A DNA stretch of 64,000 nucleotides from Flavobacteriaceae bacterium (GTDB lineage: Bacteria; Bacteroidota; Bacteroidia; Flavobacteriales; Flavobacteriaceae). Below, in pieces: positions 1 to 7,726 of the stretch. Each line of letters starts with the position of its first letter. Positions within the stretch are counted from its first letter, which is position 1. Both the position numbers and the translations under genes were made by a program. A model generated the notes under the pieces. That model ran no database searches and was not told where the DNA came from. It was given only the letters and a program-made list of their open reading frames with translations. The stretch is taken from the NCBI GenBank assembly GCA_027490305.1, contig JAIXYI010000084.1:106319-170318 (forward strand), in the 5' to 3' direction.

Positions 1-2
1 AA

Positions 3-1436
3 GAGATCTCCAACTACCGCATCGACACCCTTCCAAAAGAACTGCTGCTGGAAGCGAAGCAAAAAGGCTTCGCCGACCGCCAGATTGCCCACATGATGGG
101 CTGTCTTGAAAGCCAGGTACACAAACTCCGCGACGAGATGGGCGTCAAACGCGTCTACAAACTCGTCGACACCTGTGCCGCTGAATTCGTGGCGCGTACG
201 CCGTATTATTACTCGACCTTCGAAGCCGAGATCCAGCGCCCCGACGGCACGCGTTTCGTCCATAACGAAAGTGTGGTGACGGATCGACGCAAAGTGGTCG
301 TACTCGGTTCAGGCCCGAACCGCATCGGGCAGGGCATCGAGTTCGATTACTCGTGCGTACACGGCGTACTCGCGGCCCGCGAATGCGGCTACGAAACCAT
401 CATGATCAACTGCAACCCTGAGACCGTTTCGACCGACTTCGATACGGCCGACAAACTCTATTTTGAGCCGGTGTTCTGGGAGCACATCTACGACATCATC
501 CAACACGAAAAACCAGAGGGAGTCATTGTTCAGTTGGGTGGGCAAACAGCCCTGAAGCTTGCCGAGAAACTGTCGAAATACGGTATTAAGATCCTCGGCA
601 CCTCGTTCGATGCCCTTGACCTGGCTGAAGACCGAGGGCGTTTTTCGGAATTGCTTCGCGAGCTCCATATCCCGTTCCCGAAATTCGGCGTAGCGGAAAG
701 TGCAGAGGAAGCCAGTAAGCTGGCCGATGTTCTCGACTTCCCGCTGTTGGTACGTCCGTCGTATGTGTTGGGCGGCCAGGGCATGAAGATCGTCATCAAC
801 AAACAAGAGTTAGAAGAACACGTCATCGACCTGTTGAAGAACATACCAGGCAATAAGCTCTTGCTCGACCATTACCTCGACGGTGCCATCGAAGCCGAAG
901 CCGACGCCATCTGCGACGGTGAGAACGTCTACATCATCGGCATCATGGAACATATCGAACCGTGCGGCATCCACTCGGGCGATTCGAATGCGACACTGCC
1001 GCCGTTCAACCTGGGCGAGTTCGTGATGCAGCAGATCAAAGACCATACGAAGAAAATCGCGCTGGCGCTGAAAACCGTCGGACTCATCAACATCCAGTTC
1101 GCAATAAAAGACGATACCGTCTACATCATCGAGGCCAACCCGCGGGCGTCACGTACGGTGCCGTTCATCGCGAAAGCCTATGGAGAACCCTATGTCAACT
1201 ATGCGACGAAGATTATGCTGGGCGAGGCAAAGGTCACTGATTTTACCTTCAACCCACAACTGAAAGGCTATGCGATCAAGCAACCGGTATTCTCGTTCAA
1301 TAAGTTCCCGAATGTGAACAAGGCGCTCGGCCCTGAGATGAAGTCCACAGGCGAAAGCATCCTCTTCATCGACGATTTGAAAGACGATCAGTTCTACGAA
1401 TTGTACTCGCGACGGAAGATGTACTTATCGAAGTAA
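3..1436 (+). CDS. carB: Carbamoyl-phosphate synthase large subunit, C-terminal part (5' end outside window)
   Basis: Makes carbamoyl phosphate from glutamine-derived ammonia, bicarbonate and two ATP, for pyrimidine and arginine synthesis in the cytoplasm. The open frame runs in from the left edge, so about 477 residues of the C-terminal half are visible. It holds the end of the oligomerisation region, then the second ATP-grasp unit with the GPNRIGQGIEFDYSCVHG segment, VQLGGQT, RPSYVLGGQGM and EANPRASRTVPF. The protein stops at FYELYSRRKMYLSK, soon after the ALGPEMKSTGE segment, so the MGS-like allosteric domain of the roughly 1070-residue E. coli enzyme is absent. A hairpin terminator directly follows, so this is the natural end and not a break. 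Family assignment is certain; loss of UMP/ornithine control through that domain is inferred. Confidence 0.97.
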   Translation, partial: EISNYRIDTLPKELLLEAKQKGFADRQIAHMMGCLESQVHKLRDEMGVKRVYKLVDTCAAEFVARTPYYYSTFEAEIQRPDGTRFVHNESVVTDRRKVVVLGSGPNRIGQGIEFDYSCVHGVLAARECGYETIMINCNPETVSTDFDTADKLYFEPVFWEHIYDIIQHEKPEGVIVQLGGQTALKLAEKLSKYGIKILGTSFDALDLAEDRGRFSELLRELHIPFPKFGVAESAEEASKLADVLDFPLLVRPSYVLGGQGMKIVINKQELEEHVIDLLKNIPGNKLLLDHYLDGAIEAEADAICDGENVYIIGIMEHIEPCGIHSGDSNATLPPFNLGEFVMQQIKDHTKKIALALKTVGLINIQFAIKDDTVYIIEANPRASRTVPFIAKAYGEPYVNYATKIMLGEAKVTDFTFNPQLKGYAIKQPVFSFNKFPNVNKALGPEMKSTGESILFIDDLKDDQFYELYSRRKMYLSK

Positions 1437-1458
1437 TGACTGCATGCCCAAAAGAAGT

Positions 1459-1480
1459 AAAGCCCTCAAACGAGGGCTTT
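1459..1480 (+). terminator. Hairpin terminator after carB
   Basis: Perfect 9-bp stem AAAGCCCTC / GAGGGCTTT around a 4-nt loop, 22 nt after the carB stop codon. The next gene lies on the opposite strand, so it may serve both directions, though only a short T-run (part of the stem) is present. Confidence 0.75.
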
Positions 1481-1514
1481 AGTGTTATATAGGGCTTTCG
1501 CTGCGTATTTTCTT

Positions 1515-2411
1515 TTATTTTATTCGGGCGATGGCCTCTCGTATTTTCATTACATCGGGTTGTTGGTTTTCGCAGCTTTGTATGCCCGCTGCGTATTTAT
1601 CCTTTATGAAATCATTGTAGTCTTTACAATTCTTGAAAATGTTGAACTCCTGGTTTTTGAAGTCCCAAACCACGCCCTTGCCATGCGCCAGGTTTTGTGC
1701 CATTATTGATCCGGCTGCGCCTGCATTATAGGCAAGGCCCTGTGCCCATGCATTCGCGAGATTCGCCTCCGTATAAAGATAGTTGGTTCCGCCGTCCATC
1801 ACCATTACGAATGCATTGGGTGTGTCATTCGTTTGTGCGCGATCCGTCTTATTCCGGTTTGACAAAATCGCGTAAACCGAAAAGTATAGATGTCCTTTAT
1901 AGGAAACTGCAAAGGCCCGTCGCACCCGCTCGTCGGTGTCTTCATAATAGAAGTAGCAATTGTGCTCAGGACTTTGCAGTACGGGTTTCGTAAATCCATA
2001 CAGTCCCTTTGGAACCAATGTTCCGGTATATCCGGGTTTTTTCGCAATGAACTGCTCTTTGTTTAGATATAGGCCTTCAGGGTAGTCAATACGAAAGAAA
2101 CCGTCGTCGGGCAACGGCTGTGGCTCTGGGGCGGAGCTGGTTTCTTTTACGGCGAAATGTTCCTCAGACTGCGAGAATACGATAGCTCCGGCGTCATCGG
2201 TAATAGTGCGAATAGAGGTCAGGAAGTAGGTGAATTCGGATGCCGTGTCGTTATTGATAAACATGACCGTGTTGTCAACAAATCGAAGATTCGTGAAACT
2301 AATGACCCGTTTGTCGTACAGCATCAAGGTTCCTTTAGAAACGGACGCTTTCGTTTGTGCAGACGCGGTGGTTAGGAAACCAATAAGAAAAAGGAAGAGC
2401 AACTTCTTCAT
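1515..2411 (-). CDS. Secreted protein of unknown function
   Basis: I do not recognise a family. The 298-residue product starts with a clear Sec signal (MKKLLFLFLIGFLTTASAQ, cleavage expected after ASA), then no membrane segment, so it should be periplasmic or surface-exposed. Residues about 20-75 look beta-rich (VSKGTLMLYDKRVISFTNLRF), and the C-terminal third has two cysteines (NCKDYND and QSCENQQ) that could form a disulfide. Residues about 195-235 (VMVMDGGTNYLYTEANLANAWAQG) are polar and uncharged. It lies convergent to carB and 27 bp downstream of the barrel gene on the same strand, so the two may be co-transcribed. Confidence 0.7.
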   Translation of the reverse strand: MKKLLFLFLIGFLTTASAQTKASVSKGTLMLYDKRVISFTNLRFVDNTVMFINNDTASEFTYFLTSIRTITDDAGAIVFSQSEEHFAVKETSSAPEPQPLPDDGFFRIDYPEGLYLNKEQFIAKKPGYTGTLVPKGLYGFTKPVLQSPEHNCYFYYEDTDERVRRAFAVSYKGHLYFSVYAILSNRNKTDRAQTNDTPNAFVMVMDGGTNYLYTEANLANAWAQGLAYNAGAAGSIMAQNLAHGKGVVWDFKNQEFNIFKNCKDYNDFIKDKYAAGIQSCENQQPDVMKIREAIARIK

Positions 2412-2438
2412 AGAGCCAATATATCAGTTGAGGTTTTG

Positions 2439-3065
2439 TTAATTGAAATACGCCATGATGCCCAAGTTCACCCCGGCGGAACGGGCTTCATATTCGCGTT
2501 GGGACAACCCCACGTAGGCCCGCGCTGAAAAAGCAAAATTCGCCGCGATATGGTAGCCGATGCCGGCGGCGATCGTGACGTCCAATTTTTCGTAATCCGG
2601 TTTTTGGGTGATTTGCGACGGAACGCCACCACTTACGATCGGATCGTAGTTCCGTTCGATTGAATACGACAACTGGGGTCCGATTTCCCCGAAGAAATCA
2701 TTGGAAAATTTGTAGTGCGCTACCAGCGGGAATTGCACAATACCCTCCCGCACCCGCATCTCGCCCCATTCGCCGGCCATTGGCATGCCGCCTACAGTGT
2801 AGCCAATACCATGTACGAACTGGTCGCGTTTGTGTCCGACATATAACACCTCAGGACACAAATAAAGATCCTCGTCTATTTTGAACTGGAAAAAGAGTCC
2901 GGCGTAGAATCCAAACGACTGGCTTGTGGCGTCGCTCCGTCCGTCGGAAAGAAACTGATAATAATCTGTCCCTCCCTTCATACCGAAGTGAAAGGTATCC
3001 CACCGTTGGGCAAATGCGCTCGTCGCGATAAATAGCAAGGCTAAAAACCGAAGTCTCATGGTCAA
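2439..3065 (-). CDS. Outer-membrane beta-barrel protein (porin-like family)
   Basis: A 208-residue protein with a Sec signal ending SAFAQ, then alternating hydrophobic/polar strands typical of 8- to 10-stranded barrels: FHFGMKGGTDYYQF, FGFYAGLFFQFKI, LVAHYKFSNDFFGEIGPQLSY, VTIAAGIGYHIAANFAFSARAYVGL, ending GIMAYFN. The terminal aromatic-rich strand and GIGYHI/GEIGPQLSY pattern match the outer membrane beta-barrel family common in Bacteroidota. ATG at 3065 is followed two codons later by another ATG; either could start. No ligand or function can be read. Confidence 0.75.
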   Translation of the reverse strand: MTMRLRFLALLFIATSAFAQRWDTFHFGMKGGTDYYQFLSDGRSDATSQSFGFYAGLFFQFKIDEDLYLCPEVLYVGHKRDQFVHGIGYTVGGMPMAGEWGEMRVREGIVQFPLVAHYKFSNDFFGEIGPQLSYSIERNYDPIVSGGVPSQITQKPDYEKLDVTIAAGIGYHIAANFAFSARAYVGLSQREYEARSAGVNLGIMAYFN

Positions 3066-3105
3066 ATGTTTGCGCTAAATATAGAAATAATCACTTCCGA
3101 TGGGC

Positions 3106-3480
3106 TTATTTCCGGGATTTACTCTTCGTTTGGTCGGTATTTTCCGATAAACGGTAGCGCACCATCGACTTGATCAAGTCGAATGGCAGCGGCTGGTCAT
3201 GAGGAAACTGTACCGACCCCTTTCCCTGCTTATACGAAGACAGCGCTTCTTTGAACGCCTCATGACCATTAGGCGTGGCGTAAAAGCCGATATGGCGTGC
3301 GAAAGCAGCAAAGTAGACGAGTGCACCGTCGCTGAAATAACCCGGCATCCCGTAACTGATCTTTTCCGTCGCATCTGGAGCCGCTTCCCTGATCGCACGC
3401 CGCATCTGTTCGAGCCGTTGCCGAACCTCGCCCGGAAAACCATTTATATACGCGTCTACCGAAGTGGGTTTCATCGTCAT
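3106..3480 (-). CDS. DUF1801 / YdhG-like protein
   Basis: A 124-residue cytoplasmic protein. The stretch TSVDAYINGFPGEVRQRLEQMRRAIREAAPDATEKISYGMPGYF, then LVYFAAFARHIGFYATPNG and GKGSVQFPHDQPLPFDLIKSMVRYRL, matches the DUF1801 family, whose Bacillus member YdhG/Fra is described as an iron chaperone. The start at 3480 is chosen because a TATATTTG promoter box lies 9 bp upstream; the longer open frame further upstream would run through that promoter. Function here is unproven, and many DUF1801 proteins have no known role. Confidence 0.85.
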   Translation of the reverse strand: MTMKPTSVDAYINGFPGEVRQRLEQMRRAIREAAPDATEKISYGMPGYFSDGALVYFAAFARHIGFYATPNGHEAFKEALSSYKQGKGSVQFPHDQPLPFDLIKSMVRYRLSENTDQTKSKSRK

Positions 3481-3488
3481 GTTTTTTT

Positions 3489-3524
3489 CAAATATACAGG
3501 GTAGTGCCAAAATGGCTATATTTG
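3489..3524. promoter_or_regulatory. Two divergent Bacteroidota -7 boxes (TATATTTG)
   Basis: The minus strand reads TATATTTG at 3489-3496, 9 bp from the DUF1801 start; the plus strand reads TATATTTG at 3517-3524, 22 bp before the lipoprotein ATG. Both fit the flavobacterial TAnnTTTG consensus. No good TTG -33 element is seen for either, so strength is uncertain. With only about 20 bp between them, the promoters overlap and may compete. Confidence 0.6.
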
Positions 3525-3546
3525 AGAAGCAAAATCTACCCGAAAG

Positions 3547-4074
3547 ATGAGAAAGATGGCTTGTTGCCTGGCAGTTGCCCTGGCAATTGTTTCCTGCAAA
3601 AAAGAACTGGAGGTACAGACGCCGATGTACAGTTCCAAAGACACCGTCACCGGACGAGCCCCCAAAACGGTTGCCGCTCCACAGAATGCACAACCGGTAA
3701 CCCAGGGGCAAACCGTCCAGGTGAACCCGCAGCAGTTACAGGCGGCACAGAAGGTGGCACCCGGCATGAACCCGCCGCACGGGCAGCCGAACCACCGCTG
3801 TGATATAGCCGTAGGTGCCCCCTTGAACTCACCTCCCGGCAAAACGGACACAAAAGCGGGTAAGGCCACGGTATCACCAGCCATCGTACAGGCACAGCCC
3901 ACGGTTAAAACAGCACCGGGCATGAACCCGCCGCACGGGCAACCCGGCCATCGTTGTGATATCGCCGTAGGTGCGCCGCTCAGTTCGGCTCCGGCGGCCA
4001 CCAAAACCGATACGCCGCCTCCTGCCCCGGCAGTTCCGGCCTTGTTGGCCCCCACTGAAGAAAAGAAAGAATAA
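3547..4074 (+). CDS. Lipoprotein with two GMNPPHGQP-HRCDIAVGAPL repeats
   Basis: A 175-residue predicted lipoprotein: signal peptide with lipobox ending VSC (acylated Cys17). Residues 71-94 and 123-146 are near-identical copies of a 24-residue unit: APGMNPPHGQP, one variable residue, then HRCDIAVGAPL. Each has two histidines and one cysteine, a plausible metal or haem site, though this is inference. The linkers and tail are rich in Ala, Pro, Thr and Lys and probably disordered. The unit resembles a short motif I have seen at the C-termini of uncharacterised Bacteroidota proteins, but I know no function. A small membrane protein gene follows 12 bp downstream, suggesting an operon. Confidence 0.75.
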   Translation: MRKMACCLAVALAIVSCKKELEVQTPMYSSKDTVTGRAPKTVAAPQNAQPVTQGQTVQVNPQQLQAAQKVAPGMNPPHGQPNHRCDIAVGAPLNSPPGKTDTKAGKATVSPAIVQAQPTVKTAPGMNPPHGQPGHRCDIAVGAPLSSAPAATKTDTPPPAPAVPALLAPTEEKKE

Positions 4075-4086
4075 AGACGGGATGAT

Positions 4087-4341
4087 ATGAAACGGTCGAC
4101 CGCCGCGTTTCTTCTCGTTTTTGGTAGTTCTTTGGTGCTGTTGCTCGGACTCGACTACGTCATAGCGACGTCACTCCTGTGTCCGAATTGCGGCTACGAA
4201 GAAGATACATTATACCTGTTGTTCTTTTATGAGAACTCGGATACGGTGCACCAGTCGTATCCCACCCTTTTCAATATTGCTATTGTGGTAAGTCTCGCTT
4301 TTTTCAGCGGGCGGGCGTTTCGGCGTTTTGTGCAGGTTTAA
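4087..4341 (+). CDS. Small membrane protein with CPNC motif
   Basis: An 84-residue protein, not recognised. An N-terminal helix (AAFLLVFGSSLVLLLGLDYVIA, residues about 5-28) and a second hydrophobic stretch (IAIVVSLAFF, near residue 65) flank a polar segment with CPNCGYEED, a possible zinc or disulfide CxxC. It begins 12 bp after the lipoprotein stop and is probably co-expressed. It ends 14 bp before the convergent DinB-like gene, with no clear terminator between. Confidence 0.55.
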   Translation: MKRSTAAFLLVFGSSLVLLLGLDYVIATSLLCPNCGYEEDTLYLLFFYENSDTVHQSYPTLFNIAIVVSLAFFSGRAFRRFVQV

Positions 4342-4355
4342 GTTCCGTGCTTGCC

Positions 4356-4850
4356 CTAAGCCGCGCGTTCAGCGATGAGTTTCCGCAGTAACGCCACTTG
4401 CCCAAGATGGTAGTAACTATGCTCGATAATCCCCTCGATGTTTCGTAGGTAGTTGCCGTAGCGCGGATCGACGAACGGCTGGTCAAAAAGGGAATCCGGC
4501 ATGCTTTCAACCGCTTCTGCAAAGCATTGCGCGTTGTCGATGAAAGTGGCAACAAGGGCTGTCCATTCCGCTTCCTTTGTAATGGGTGGCAGGTCGAAAC
4601 TATAGGCATCCCGTATGTCGAGCCGCCCTGTCGAAAAGGCCGACAGGAGCCCAGCCAGGTAATAGTTGATGTGGAAGGTCAGCGACGCAATCGAGTTATG
4701 CGATCCGATCTTCTCGATTGCTACCCGCCAATCGAGGCCCTCGATTTGGTCACGGAAATTCGTATTGGCAATCCATCGGCCGTCGAGAAGGACTTCGCGG
4801 AGGCGTTCGGCCAGGTAGTGGTTGCGTGCAGGTACTCCCTCTGGTGTCAT
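4356..4850 (-). CDS. DinB-like four-helix protein (DUF1572-type)
   Basis: A 164-residue cytoplasmic protein built of helices with spaced histidines: HNSIASLTFHINYYLAGLL in helix 2 and IEGIIEHSYYHLGQVALLRKLI near the C-terminus. These match the metal-binding three-histidine pattern of the DinB/YfiT-like fold, here closest to the DUF1572 type. Members include bacillithiol-dependent transferases, and this genome has bshC, so a thiol-transferase role is possible but not shown. ATG 4850 overlaps the TGA of the upstream esterase gene by four bases (ATGA), so translation is probably coupled. Confidence 0.8.
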   Translation of the reverse strand: MTPEGVPARNHYLAERLREVLLDGRWIANTNFRDQIEGLDWRVAIEKIGSHNSIASLTFHINYYLAGLLSAFSTGRLDIRDAYSFDLPPITKEAEWTALVATFIDNAQCFAEAVESMPDSLFDQPFVDPRYGNYLRNIEGIIEHSYYHLGQVALLRKLIAERAA

Positions 4851-5761
4851 GGCGTTCCCAATAAAAACACCAACGGCACGTCTAGTCGGGCTTTCCAGGC
4901 CTTTTCACTGTGGTCGGCACCAGGATAAAAACGACTCAGCCCTTTTCCCTCAATATAGCCTTTCCGTGCCAGTAACGCGTCTACTTTTTTCTGGGTGGGC
5001 GGATACATGGCATCCAACGTCTGGTCGCCGCAATCGAAATACAGCCGGTGGGTTTTCGTATCGGGGAGGTGTGACGACAGATAGGAAATGAACGCATCCG
5101 GCATGGGGTTGTTTTCGGCGGCAAACGTACCGGGCCAATGCGTCGACAGGCAGGCCGCGCCACCAAATACGTCAGGGTATTCACAAAGGGCATACATCGA
5201 GATCAAGCCTCCCATGCTGCTTCCGGCGATAAAGGTGTGCGCCCGCTCTGGGTTGACGCTATACGTCCGGTCGATATACGGTTTCACTTCGGTCACCAGG
5301 AACTTCAGGTAGTTGTCTGACTGCGGCTGGAACGCGGCTTCCGTGCGTCCGGCCTTCCGCAGTTGTGCGGTGACGGTGTCGCGTGCTACCGGTGTCAGCG
5401 ATTCAAAAGGTTTTTGTGGGAAATAATCCGGATGACGGGTGGCTCCGCCGTTCCAAACCCCTACCACGATGAAGGGGCGGACGGTTCCTTTCGCCATCAA
5501 TGCCGACGCCACATCGTCTACGTCCCAGGCCTGCTTGTTCCACGATTTTGTGGGGTCGAACAGCATCTGGCCGTCGTGCATATACAACACGTCGTAGCGC
5601 TTTTCCTTTGAATATCCTTCCGGTAGCCACACGTCGATCGTGCGCGGTGTGACGTATTTCGAGGGGAAGTTCTCGATGCGTTCGATACGGCCACTTACGA
5701 CCTGCGGGAGGTCTTGTGCCAGGCCACAGCAACTGATCAACAAGGCGATAAGGTATTTCAT
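4847..5761 (-). CDS. Secreted alpha/beta-hydrolase esterase (PF00756 type)
   Basis: A 304-residue hydrolase with N-terminal signal peptide (MKYLIALLISCCGLAQ), so exported. The fold signature includes VLYMHDGQMLFD (residues 58-69), FIVVGVWNGG and the nucleophile elbow G180-S-S182-M-G-G, with Ser182 as likely nucleophile; ADHSEKAW near the C-terminus supplies the histidine. This matches the Esterase D/Fes family (PF00756), which hydrolyses carboxyl esters such as feruloyl, acetyl or siderophore esters; substrate cannot be read. The start at 5761 is preferred over upstream codons because the signal peptide begins there and a TACCTTTA box lies 22 bp upstream. First gene of a two-gene operon with the DinB-like gene. 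Confidence 0.85.
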   Translation of the reverse strand: MKYLIALLISCCGLAQDLPQVVSGRIERIENFPSKYVTPRTIDVWLPEGYSKEKRYDVLYMHDGQMLFDPTKSWNKQAWDVDDVASALMAKGTVRPFIVVGVWNGGATRHPDYFPQKPFESLTPVARDTVTAQLRKAGRTEAAFQPQSDNYLKFLVTEVKPYIDRTYSVNPERAHTFIAGSSMGGLISMYALCEYPDVFGGAACLSTHWPGTFAAENNPMPDAFISYLSSHLPDTKTHRLYFDCGDQTLDAMYPPTQKKVDALLARKGYIEGKGLSRFYPGADHSEKAWKARLDVPLVFLLGTP

Positions 5762-5782
5762 GTTCGGAATCGGTGATGGGAC

Positions 5783-5790
5783 TAAAGGTA
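5783..5790 (-). promoter_or_regulatory. -7 box TACCTTTA for the esterase operon
   Basis: Minus strand TACCTTTA, one mismatch from TAnnTTTG, 22 bp upstream of the chosen esterase start. It supports starting translation at 5761. Confidence 0.45.
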
Positions 5791-5971
5791 GTAAAAATAG
5801 GAGATAATGAGCAGTAGCAAGCAGGCAGCGGGTGTCGTCCGGAATAGACACATACGGGGTTGATGCCAATGATTTTCAGTTCGGCTGTGAAAGCATCCAT
5901 TAATCCAAAACAAAAATATACATCGGCGGTCACGATGCCTTATCCTAGAGATAGGGATTTTCCGGATGGTG

Positions 5972-6664
5972 TCAATGCAGTGTCTTCGAGATCCCGACGA
6001 ACACCCCGTTGCTGTCGTGTGACGGATTGCGTTCTACGCCTTTGGAATTGCCGTTTGAGATGTGGACATGGCGTATGCTGAACATCAAATACGTGTGTTC
6101 GGCAATACGTATGTCGGTACCGATGCCGTACTTGGTGATACCGTTGAGACGAAGTCCGAGGCGATCGTCCCGGTCGGTCGGTTTCGGGAATTCAGTGAGG
6201 GTATAGATCAGGCCACCGCCCGATTCGAAATACAACCGCCACGGGTCGCGATTTACCGCATAGAACCGCGCGAAGGGCCGAATGGCGAATCCGGTGGTAC
6301 GGTTGTAGTCGTCGCGGGGAAACAGCACGTCGAACTCCGCCCCAACCGAAAGGAATTTGCGCAAACGGTACTGCACGCCTACGGTATTTCCGGGAAGGAA
6401 GGTGTGCGGGTACTTATAGCCCCAGGAAAGACCGATTCCTTCGTAAACAGACACGCGTCCGGCGGTGGCACTGTCGCGTTCGGTCAGCAGCAGGCAGGCT
6501 CCGGTCGCAACGGCAGGCAGGATAAACCCCATAGCGGTATGGAGCTTCACGGGTTCGAATCCTAGCGGATTGTTATACCAACGGTCGCCCTCGGCGTATT
6601 GGGCTTGGAAACGCACTGTTGTGAGTAGCAGTGCGACGAGCAGCAGGGACAGGCGTAATTTCAT
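5972..6664 (-). CDS. Acyloxyacyl hydrolase / PagL-like lipid A deacylase
   Basis: A 230-residue outer-membrane barrel with signal peptide (MKLRLSLLLVALLLTTVRFQAQ). Aromatic strands (VGVQYRLRKFLSVGAEFDVLF, AIRPFARFYAV, WRLYFESGGGLIYT) precede RHVHISNGN, with His201, Ser203 and Asn204, and then NPSHDSNGVFVGIS. The H-x-S-N arrangement is the active-site signature of PagL-type lipid A 3-O-deacylases. It would trim the acyl chain at position 3 of lipid A on the cell surface. The catalytic acid is not obvious from alignment by eye: Glu211 is the nearest candidate. No operon partner on this strand within 50 bp. Confidence 0.8.
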   Translation of the reverse strand: MKLRLSLLLVALLLTTVRFQAQYAEGDRWYNNPLGFEPVKLHTAMGFILPAVATGACLLLTERDSATAGRVSVYEGIGLSWGYKYPHTFLPGNTVGVQYRLRKFLSVGAEFDVLFPRDDYNRTTGFAIRPFARFYAVNRDPWRLYFESGGGLIYTLTEFPKPTDRDDRLGLRLNGITKYGIGTDIRIAEHTYLMFSIRHVHISNGNSKGVERNPSHDSNGVFVGISKTLH

Positions 6665-6722
6665 AGCGGCGTGAAGGTAGCAAAACCCCCGACGTCGTGC
6701 AAGAGCAGGCAGGGCGACTTTT

Positions 6723-7196
6723 TTACTTTAACACCAACCGCGGCGACGTCACCCCTCGTTTCAATTTGTCGGCAATCTTCAGGGCCCGTTCGATTCGTTT
6801 ATCGGGGGACTTCACGAGGGTCACGAGGTGGATGAGTCCGCGTTTGTTGCCGTCGGTCAAGCCTTCGAATACGGCTTGTGCGGACGGATCGGTGTGGAGT
6901 ACTTCCCGTAACTCCTCCGGCATATCAAATTGGTAAGGGGTGTCGTCGGGCCTGAAACCCACGTCAATGTGGTTACCGGCTGTGAGGCCCAATTGGTTGC
7001 GGACGGCTGCTGCTACATACACAAAATGACCCCGACCTTTCATCGGGAGGAGTGCACAGTGGAAGGAAATGGCACCAATGGTAGCAATTAGGCGCTTGTG
7101 CCCGGCTGCCAGAAACCCCTCGCTTAGGTTGGGATCCAGCACGATGAAATGGGTACCGTTGTCGGATTTTTCGAGTAGGTAGGAGTGCTGTTCCAT
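6723..7196 (-). CDS. YdeI/OmdA-like protein with DUF1905 region
   Basis: A 157-residue soluble protein. Residues about 25-75 (LIATIGAISFHCALLPMKGRGHFVYVAAAVRNQLGLTAGN) resemble DUF1905, and residues 85-150 (MPEELREVLHTDPSAQAVFEGLTDGNKRGLIHLVTLVKSPDKRIERALKI) match the YdeI / OmpD-associated C-terminal domain, called bacteriocin-protection in databases. Function is not established in this group. It follows the TIGR03643 gene by 6 bp on the same strand, so the two are an operon. Confidence 0.8.
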   Translation of the reverse strand: MEQHSYLLEKSDNGTHFIVLDPNLSEGFLAAGHKRLIATIGAISFHCALLPMKGRGHFVYVAAAVRNQLGLTAGNHIDVGFRPDDTPYQFDMPEELREVLHTDPSAQAVFEGLTDGNKRGLIHLVTLVKSPDKRIERALKIADKLKRGVTSPRLVLK

Positions 7197-7202
7197 ACGG
7201 CG

Positions 7203-7481
7203 TTACCGCTTAGAAATCCGGTTGCCGCTTATGGCGCGCTGGCGGGTGCATTTGAACCGCAGCATATCGGGGTCGGCTTTGGCGCGGTGTTTCACACCCG
7301 TGCCGGACGACACCCGTGCGCGCCAGCGCTTGAAACTGTTTTCCTTCAGTTCGCGCCGCATCAGTTTCTCTACCTCCCCTTGTGTGAGGCCGAATTGCAG
7401 GCGAATGGCATCGAACGGCGTGCGGTCTTCCCAGGCCATTTCGATGATGCGGTCGATTTCGGGTTCGGAGAATGTTTTCAC
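7203..7481 (-). CDS. TIGR03643 family (DUF2805) small protein
   Basis: A 92-residue basic protein. EPEIDRIIEMAWEDRTPFDAIRLQFGLTQGEVEKLMRREL, followed by SFKRWRARVSSG, is characteristic of TIGR03643. The first half looks like a helix-turn-helix resembling sigma-70 region 4 or a Mor/HTH unit, which would suggest nucleic-acid binding; this is inference from pattern. Found widely next to photolyase or YdeI-type genes in marine bacteria and Bacteroidota. First gene of the pair with the YdeI-like gene. Confidence 0.8.
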   Translation of the reverse strand: MKTFSEPEIDRIIEMAWEDRTPFDAIRLQFGLTQGEVEKLMRRELKENSFKRWRARVSSGTGVKHRAKADPDMLRFKCTRQRAISGNRISKR

Positions 7482-7526
7482 GGAGTAAATGTAGGGAAAG
7501 GGAGGTTGAGCGGATGTGAAAAAAGG

Positions 7527-7580
7527 AGTTAGTAGTTAGTAGTTGGTGGTCAGTAGTCAGTGGTCAGTAGTTGGTGGTCG
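7527..7580. repeat. Heptad array (AGTTAGT / AGTTGGT / GGTCAGT)
   Basis: About seven consecutive 7-bp words, mostly AGTTAGT, AGTTGGT, GGTCAGT and AGTCAGT. It lies in the 245-bp gap between the TIGR03643 gene and the AT-rich island, close to where base composition changes. One of a set of imperfect heptad/octad arrays in this window. The rest of the gap shows nothing recognisable. Confidence 0.8.
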
Positions 7581-7726
7581 GATACGGACGGGGTCATAGC
7601 GGGCAATTTGTCACCGTTGATGCTTTATCTATGCTTGACTCGTCCTGAAATAACGATACAGATGGGGAACACTTGCGGTCGAAATCGCGCAAAGTCAAAT
7701 ACACGCCACCGGACAATTACTAAAAT

